From Proteiniphilum sp. UBA1403 (lineage in GTDB: Bacteria; Bacteroidota; Bacteroidia; Bacteroidales; Dysgonomonadaceae), in assembly GCA_002305715.1 (NCBI GenBank), contig DBQD01000066.1, positions 54,386 through 118,385 of the forward strand: 64,000 nt of DNA, given 5' to 3'. The notes below the pieces were generated by a model. The model saw nothing but the letters and a program-made list of their open reading frames with translations, was not told where the DNA came from and did no database searches. Of this stretch, positions 58,870-64,000 are shown one piece after another. A program made the translations under genes and the position numbers. Every line of letters begins with the position of its first letter. The stretch's first letter is position 1.

Positions 58870-60336
58870 CTACCTTTTCCAGAAACTGGGTACAAAGAGT
58901 GAGAGTACGGTGAAAACCTCGAGGCGACCGACCAGCATGAGGAAGCAAAGGTAATATTTAGCAAATACTGAGGCCGACTCGAAAGTTCCGCTAGGACCAT
59001 AGGAACCCAAACCAAATCCGTAGCTGCTTATCGAGGAGACTGAAACACCAATAGACTCATTGAAGGTCATGCCTGTAAAACTCAATATTACGGCACTGAA
59101 TGCTGCAAGTATGAGGTAAAGAAAAACAAAGGCATAGATCTTCGATGAGGTGTTTTCACTAATTACTTTACCATTTATCTTTACACGATAGAGTGCATCG
59201 GGGTGCACTTGTTTTTTGAAAACGAGCAAAGTGTTTTTCGCAAGTACAACCAAGCGCGATAGTTTCATACCACCAGAGGTGGATCCTTCACAGCCACAAA
59301 ATAAGATCATGGCTAGAAAAAGAAGCCAATATATCTCTCCCCATGAAAGATAATCTACTGTGGCATAACCGGTAGAAGTTACTGCAGATACTACTTGAAA
59401 GAGTGCTGTTCGTATGGTATATTCCACATTGTTCAATTTACCTGATGTAAGCAACATTGCCGAAATGCCTAGTGTAAAAATCAAGATTATGATAATATAC
59501 CACCGAAACTCCTCGTTTCGGAAAGTCTGTAGATTATGTCGAGAGAAAAAAGTGAATAGCAGCATAAAGTTTGTACCACCAAAGAACATCAAAGCCGTAA
59601 TAACATATTCAGTATAGGGTGAATTAAAATAGGCAATGCTTGCTTGTTTGGTAGAGAACCCACCTGTTGAAATAGCAGAAAAGGTATGACAAGCTGCATC
59701 GAAGGAATTCATAGGACCTGCCCAGAGAAATAGAAAACCAACAATGGTGAGTCCTATGTATGTCAATGCCATATGTGTAGTAATCACGTTGATACGTGGA
59801 CGCATGAGATCTTCCGTTATACCAGTTGATTCCGCATCAAAGAATTGTCCCGAGCTTCCTCCAAATACAGGCATGAAAGACATAACGAAGATGATGATAC
59901 CGATACCACCGATCCATTGTGTAAAACTACGCCAAAAATGAAGTGATTTAGGAAACGCTTCAATGTTGATTAAAGTAGAACTACCTGTAGTGGTAAAACC
60001 ACACATAGTCTCAAAAAAAGCATCGCTGAACGAAGGTATAGCATCACTTAACAGAAAAGGGAGTGTACCAAAGAGAGTCATCATAACCCATGCCGAAGTG
60101 ACGGTAAGGTAAACCTCTCTTTTTGTAATTCGACTGGATACAGTTCTCTTTTTTCTCCCCAGAAACATCAATACTCCCCCAGAAACGACTGTGATGATAC
60201 TGGAAAAGTAAATGCCCTGCACGGCACTTTCCTTGTAATGAACGCCCACAAAAGCAGAAAGTAGCATAAAGAATGCTTCAATCATCAACAGAATACCGAT
60301 GCTGCTTAAAACGATTCTATAATTAAATTTATGCAT
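58870..60336 (-). CDS. trkH: Potassium uptake protein TrkH
   Basis: 488 residues with four membrane-pore-membrane repeats. Selectivity-filter segments: TTTGSSTL, AISTGGFST, VTSTGYATV and SSYGFGLGS, each with the conserved Gly. It forms the K+ channel-like pore driven by the TrkA regulator. The final strand runs to VLSLFVPSFWKR. Starts 27 bp after the trkA stop, in the order recQ-dxs-trkA-trkH on the minus strand. Confidence 0.94.
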   Translation of the reverse strand: MHKFNYRIVLSSIGILLMIEAFFMLLSAFVGVHYKESAVQGIYFSSIITVVSGGVLMFLGRKKRTVSSRITKREVYLTVTSAWVMMTLFGTLPFLLSDAIPSFSDAFFETMCGFTTTGSSTLINIEAFPKSLHFWRSFTQWIGGIGIIIFVMSFMPVFGGSSGQFFDAESTGITEDLMRPRINVITTHMALTYIGLTIVGFLFLWAGPMNSFDAACHTFSAISTGGFSTKQASIAYFNSPYTEYVITALMFFGGTNFMLLFTFFSRHNLQTFRNEEFRWYIIIILIFTLGISAMLLTSGKLNNVEYTIRTALFQVVSAVTSTGYATVDYLSWGEIYWLLFLAMILFCGCEGSTSGGMKLSRLVVLAKNTLLVFKKQVHPDALYRVKINGKVISENTSSKIYAFVFLYLILAAFSAVILSFTGMTFNESIGVSVSSISSYGFGLGSYGPSGTFESASVFAKYYLCFLMLVGRLEVFTVLSLFVPSFWKR

Positions 60337-60363
60337 GCTGCATTGTGATTATTCCGATTCAAA

Positions 60364-61701
60364 CTAATTGAATAATTTTTCTATTACTTTCAGTGATTTA
60401 TTTAGGAAGAAGACCACAACCTGGTCGTACGGTTCAATTAAGGTATCACCGTCTATGAGCATTGGTTCTCCGTTTCTTATAAGTGCTCCAAATGTAATAT
60501 CGGAAGGTAAATCCAGGTTTCTCACCAACTTCTTGGTAACTTTAGAGTTAGGCTTAGCAATAACCTCTCCAACATTCGCTTCTGCAAAAGTTAAGCTTTT
60601 AATATTAGATGCATCAGCTTTTAGAAGCAGTTCGTAAATCTTGCTTGCAGAGATCAGTTTCTTGTTGATTACTGTTCCAATGTCAAAACGTTCTGCCATG
60701 GGAATATAATCGATGTTTTCCACTTCGGCAACCGTTTTCTTTACACCAAACCGTTTGGCCATCATACACCCCAGAATGTTAGCTTCTGAGTTGTCGGTAA
60801 GCGATAGAAATGCATCTGTTTCAGCTATTCCCTCTCGCAGCAAAAACTCGGTGTTACGACCATCTTCTACGAAAACAGTGACATTAGGTGGAACCACCTC
60901 TACGAGTCGTTCAGCTCTTTCTCTGTCTTGTTCTACAATCTTTATTTGAGTACTTTGAGGAAGCTGTTGTATGGTCCGCATAGTTATACGACTTCCTCCC
61001 ATTATGATGATTCGTTTGGTTTCAAATAATTTCTTACCAAGTAACTCTGGCAACACTTGCACATGTTTCCTGAGTGTAGCAAAGTAGAGGATATCGTTTG
61101 CCATCACCTGATCATTTCCTTTTGGAATGATTGTGCGGTTATCCCGTTTGATAGCAACCATATGAAATTGCTTGCTCTCTTGTATTAATTCATGTAAATA
61201 TTTATTGACAATAGGTGCGTTCTCCCTCACTTTAGCGCCAACCAGAATTACGGTTCCATTACAAAGTTCCCACCAGAATCGTGTCCATGGGGTCTTTAAA
61301 GCCATGGCAATTTCACGAGCAGCAATTAGCTCTGGATAGATCATGGAGTGTATACCCAACTTCTCGAAGAATTCGGTATTCTTTGGTAGCAAATACTCAT
61401 GGTTATCAATACGTGCAAGAGTTTTCTTTGCTCCTAGGTTAGCTGCAAGCATGCATGATGTTATATTCTGCGACTCCTCAGGAGTAACTCCAATAAAGAG
61501 GTCGGCGTTTCCCACACCAGCTTCAGTAAGATCCTTCAGGGATGTGCAGATCCCTTGTCTTGTAAGAATATCGGTATTGTCGCGTATAGTTGTCAGACGA
61601 TCTCTGTCTGCATCCATCAACGTGATTTCGTGCTCTTCCTGGCCGAGTAGTCTTGCGAGGTGTGTTCCAACGGCGCCTGCACCGGCAATTAATATTTTCA
61701 T
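60364..61701 (-). CDS. trkA: Trk system potassium regulator TrkA
   Basis: 445 residues with two RCK modules: Rossmann motif MKILIAGAGAVGTHLARLLG in the first and IIIMGGSRITMRTIQQL in the second, each followed by a TrkA-C domain (such as GATLIRNGEPML form FGALIRNGEPM). It binds NAD(H) or ATP at the ring beneath TrkH and gates K+ uptake. Co-transcribed with trkH. Confidence 0.93.
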   Translation of the reverse strand: MKILIAGAGAVGTHLARLLGQEEHEITLMDADRDRLTTIRDNTDILTRQGICTSLKDLTEAGVGNADLFIGVTPEESQNITSCMLAANLGAKKTLARIDNHEYLLPKNTEFFEKLGIHSMIYPELIAAREIAMALKTPWTRFWWELCNGTVILVGAKVRENAPIVNKYLHELIQESKQFHMVAIKRDNRTIIPKGNDQVMANDILYFATLRKHVQVLPELLGKKLFETKRIIIMGGSRITMRTIQQLPQSTQIKIVEQDRERAERLVEVVPPNVTVFVEDGRNTEFLLREGIAETDAFLSLTDNSEANILGCMMAKRFGVKKTVAEVENIDYIPMAERFDIGTVINKKLISASKIYELLLKADASNIKSLTFAEANVGEVIAKPNSKVTKKLVRNLDLPSDITFGALIRNGEPMLIDGDTLIEPYDQVVVFFLNKSLKVIEKLFN

Positions 61702-61748
61702 CGACGTAACTATTGGTAGTTTGTCAAATTAACTTTTCTGAATCATCG

Positions 61749-63689
61749 TTATCGAGCCGTTGGGAATGGAGATACATTCTCATCTACGGAATTAACATGC
61801 TGGCTGGGTTGACTCAGTTTTACAATTTGTTGGAAGATGCTCTCCGTGTCGAGCCCAACGATTTGCTGCAGTTCTTTGATCGCTCCATGCGTAACAAACT
61901 CGTCTGGTATACCGATGCGATGCACGCGCACATTGTTGAATTTATTATCTGCCAAGAACTCCAGAACAGCACTTCCTAGTCCTCCTTTAATAACACCATT
62001 TTCTACTGTAATTATTTGCTTGAAGTTTGTTGCCACTTCTGTGAGGATTTCCTCGTCGATAGGTTTAAGGAATACCATATCATAATGCGCAATACTAATT
62101 CCTTGCTTTTCAGCCTCAGCAATTGCACGTGCAGCATTGTTCCCAATAGCACCAATGGAAAGAAGTGCAATATCTTTACCCTCTTTGAGCAATCTTCCCT
62201 TTCCTATTGGAAGGATTTGTGGTTCATTTCTCCACTGGCTAAATTCACCTTGTCCTCTTGGATATCGGATTACAAAGGGGCCCTCATTACCATATACAGC
62301 TGTGTGCATTAGGTTTCTCAACTCATGTTCGTTATAAGGAGCAGAGATTACCAGATTAGGTATTGGTCTCAAATAAGCCAGGTCAAAAACACCATGATGA
62401 GTGGGTCCGTCGGGTCCCACCAATCCTCCTCTATCGAGGCACATGATAACCTTCAACTTTTGAAGAGCAACATCATGAATCACCTGATCGTATGCTCTCT
62501 GCATAAAAGAGGAGTAAATATTACAGAAAGGTATCAACCCTTCTTTAGCCATTCCTGCAGAAAATGTAACTGCATGTGCTTCTGCAATTCCAACATCGAA
62601 TGCCCTTTTTGGAAAGGCCGACATCATAAAAGACATAGAGCAACCGGTAGGCATTGCCGGAGTGACACCAACAATTTGGCTGTTTTCTTGAGCCATTTCA
62701 ACCAAGGTATGTCCAAAAACATCTTGATATAGTTTAGGTTGGTCTTTTTGTACCTTTATGATTCTCTCACCCGTATCTTTATTGAATAAGCCGGGTGAAT
62801 GCCATTCTGTGGCTGACTTTTCTGCCGGTTCATATCCTTTTCCTTTAACAGTTTTAACATGCAGCAGCTTTGGTCCTTTCATTTCCTTGATATTGTGTAG
62901 AATATGTATCAAGTTTGGTAGATCGTGACCATCGACGGGACCAAAATAGCGAATATTAAAACCCTCAAAAAGATTTTGTTCTTTGGTGATAAGAGATTTA
63001 ACGCTGTTATTGAAGCGCAGAACAATATTTTTCTCTTTTTCTGAAATAAGGTTACGTCGCTTGAAACCCTGATATAAGCTGTTTCTAAATCGATTATAGT
63101 TGAAAGAGGTATTTAGTTTCACCAGATAATCCTGCAGCCCACCCACATTATTGTCGATCGACATATTATTGTCGTTCAAGATGATTAGCAGGTTGTTCGG
63201 TTGCGAGCAGGCATTGTTTAACCCCTCATATGCGAGCCCCCCCGTCATTGATCCATCTCCAATAACAGCCACAACATGTCTGTCTTCGTTGTTGAGTGAA
63301 GCTGCCACAGCCATTCCTAACGCAGCAGAAATGGACGTAGAAGCATGCCCTGCTATAAATGTATCGTATTCACTCTCAGCTGGATTTGTAAAACCAGAGA
63401 GCCCTCCCAGTTTGCGATTTGTTGAAAAACGATCGCGTCTTCCTGTAAGTATCTTATGGCTATATGCTTGATGTCCCACATCCCACACAATGCGGTCGTA
63501 GGGTGTATTATAAAGATAATGCAGAGCCACAGTCAGCTCTACCGTTCCCAAGCTTGAACCAAAATGTCCTGGATTGTTGGAGAGTTGTTCAATAATAAAT
63601 TCACGTAAATCCGAACAAACGGTCTTCAGTTGCTCAATTGAGAACTTCTTCAGGTCGTCGGGACTATTTATCTCTTGTAAATATTCCAT
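61749..63689 (-). CDS. dxs: 1-deoxy-D-xylulose-5-phosphate synthase
   Basis: 646 residues, thiamine-diphosphate enzyme that joins pyruvate and glyceraldehyde-3-phosphate, the first step of the MEP isoprenoid pathway. The start [32 protein letters not shown], the ThDP/Mg motif [17 protein letters not shown] with NDNNMSID, the central [12 protein letters not shown] and the transketolase C-terminal domain are all intact. It is 85 bp after the recQ-like gene and 47 bp before trkA. Confidence 0.96.
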   Translation of the reverse strand: MEYLQEINSPDDLKKFSIEQLKTVCSDLREFIIEQLSNNPGHFGSSLGTVELTVALHYLYNTPYDRIVWDVGHQAYSHKILTGRRDRFSTNRKLGGLSGFTNPAESEYDTFIAGHASTSISAALGMAVAASLNNEDRHVVAVIGDGSMTGGLAYEGLNNACSQPNNLLIILNDNNMSIDNNVGGLQDYLVKLNTSFNYNRFRNSLYQGFKRRNLISEKEKNIVLRFNNSVKSLITKEQNLFEGFNIRYFGPVDGHDLPNLIHILHNIKEMKGPKLLHVKTVKGKGYEPAEKSATEWHSPGLFNKDTGERIIKVQKDQPKLYQDVFGHTLVEMAQENSQIVGVTPAMPTGCSMSFMMSAFPKRAFDVGIAEAHAVTFSAGMAKEGLIPFCNIYSSFMQRAYDQVIHDVALQKLKVIMCLDRGGLVGPDGPTHHGVFDLAYLRPIPNLVISAPYNEHELRNLMHTAVYGNEGPFVIRYPRGQGEFSQWRNEPQILPIGKGRLLKEGKDIALLSIGAIGNNAARAIAEAEKQGISIAHYDMVFLKPIDEEILTEVATNFKQIITVENGVIKGGLGSAVLEFLADNKFNNVRVHRIGIPDEFVTHGAIKELQQIVGLDTESIFQQIVKLSQPSQHVNSVDENVSPFPTAR

Positions 63690-63773
63690 AATAATCTATA
63701 TCCTGTCCCTGTTATAACAGAAGCGGGATAAAATAGTTTTATAAAAACCATTATATAGCTGGTAAACAGGATA

Positions 63774-63998
63774 TTAATTCGCCATGTCGGAGAAGAATTT
63801 TATGCGTACCAATCTAATTTCCGTGTCGGTATATTCTGAAAGTTCTTCCTGTGCCCTGTCTAGATCATCGATTTCAGTCTCCTTGAAGTAAGAATAGATA
63901 TCCTGTATCACATCCTGATCCATCACTTCATTGAGAAAATAATCGATATTAATTTTTGTGCCTGAGTATACGATTGCTTCCACTTCTGAGAGCATTTC
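63774..63998 (-). CDS. recQ: Probable ATP-dependent DNA helicase RecQ, C-terminal end (partial)
   Basis: The frame is open through the right edge, so only the last ~74 residues are present. The segment is acidic and helical (INIDYFLNEVMDQDVIQDIY; EELSEYTDTEIRLVRIKFFS) and ends in SDMAN. The combination of an I-D-Y-Y/F block and a terminal IRL-RIKF-S-xxxN string is what I recall from the C-terminus of the ~730-residue RecQ of Bacteroidetes. No helicase motif is inside the window, so the call depends on that memory. Confidence 0.5.
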   Translation of the reverse strand, partial: EMLSEVEAIVYSGTKINIDYFLNEVMDQDVIQDIYSYFKETEIDDLDRAQEELSEYTDTEIRLVRIKFFSDMAN

Positions 63999-64000
63999 GT

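Noticed and set aside
61749..63773. Thiamine (TPP) riboswitch before dxs
   Set aside because: The 85-bp gap has no CUGAGA or similar TPP-box pattern; only a loosely spaced 9-bp inverted repeat was seen.

Overview
The window looks like chromosomal DNA from a Bacteroidales bacterium, most likely of the Dysgonomonadaceae/Porphyromonadaceae type. This is inferred from gene content and promoter style; no 16S gene is present. Pointers are: promoter elements of the Bacteroidetes form (TTG, about 19-20 bp, TAnnTTTG) before many genes; an ATP synthase operon starting with beta and epsilon and carrying a lipoprotein-like or signal-bearing long subunit a; a fused SecDF; a long (661 aa) urocanase with separate ftcD and fchA; many short leaders without a clear Shine-Dalgarno; and SPII lipoprotein glycosidases. 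No phage, insertion sequence, CRISPR array or rRNA was seen.

Layout. 1-3400: end of a DUF2207 membrane protein, a GNAT acetyltransferase and a full-length three-domain OvoA (ovothiol synthase). 3413-7374: a diacylglycerol-kinase-like lipid kinase facing away from a HAD phosphatase/sodium symporter pair, then engB. 7375-14545: the complete F1Fo ATP synthase operon on the minus strand (D, C, small membrane protein, B, E, F, H, A, G), then tRNA-Thr(CGU), secDF and an M3 metallopeptidase lipoprotein. 20383-22376: a BlaI-type repressor and an M56 (BlaR1-like) membrane peptidase, preceded by three identical-arm operators spaced exactly 21 bp and overlapping the promoter. 22425-28677: metallo-hydrolase, a Bacteroidetes hypothetical protein, dTDP-4-dehydrorhamnose reductase, release factor 3, an MscS channel, a TPR protein and a small membrane protein.

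28678-42116 is a carbohydrate region without a SusC/SusD pair: GH20 hexosaminidase with cutC, a GH5 endoglucanase-like lipoprotein with a carbohydrate-binding tail, a dienelactone-hydrolase-like protein, a large GH2 enzyme with a LamG-like insert, a Tat-exported Gfo/Idh/MocA oxidoreductase and a ThuA-like protein. 42148-45799: a luciferase-like monooxygenase and an ECF sigma factor cassette (sigma, probable anti-sigma, small exported protein, outer-membrane barrel). 46015-54534: histidine degradation operon hutU-ftcD-pnuC-hutI-fchA-hutH followed by an MFS transporter. It converts histidine to glutamate and passes the formimino group to tetrahydrofolate; a PnuC vitamin transporter is embedded in it. 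54643-64000: VIT-like and haemolysin-III-like membrane proteins, clpB, then trkH, trkA, dxs and the 3' end of a probable recQ on the minus strand.

The most interesting items are the phased triple operator with the plug-tailed M56 sensor, a four-repeat sequence that fits a G-quadruplex consensus exactly, a perfect dyad placed on the hut promoter start region, pnuC inside the hut operon, an OvoA with a degenerate SAM-binding loop, the ECF-barrel cassette, and an unlisted 32-codon membrane microprotein in front of a small zinc-ribbon protein.
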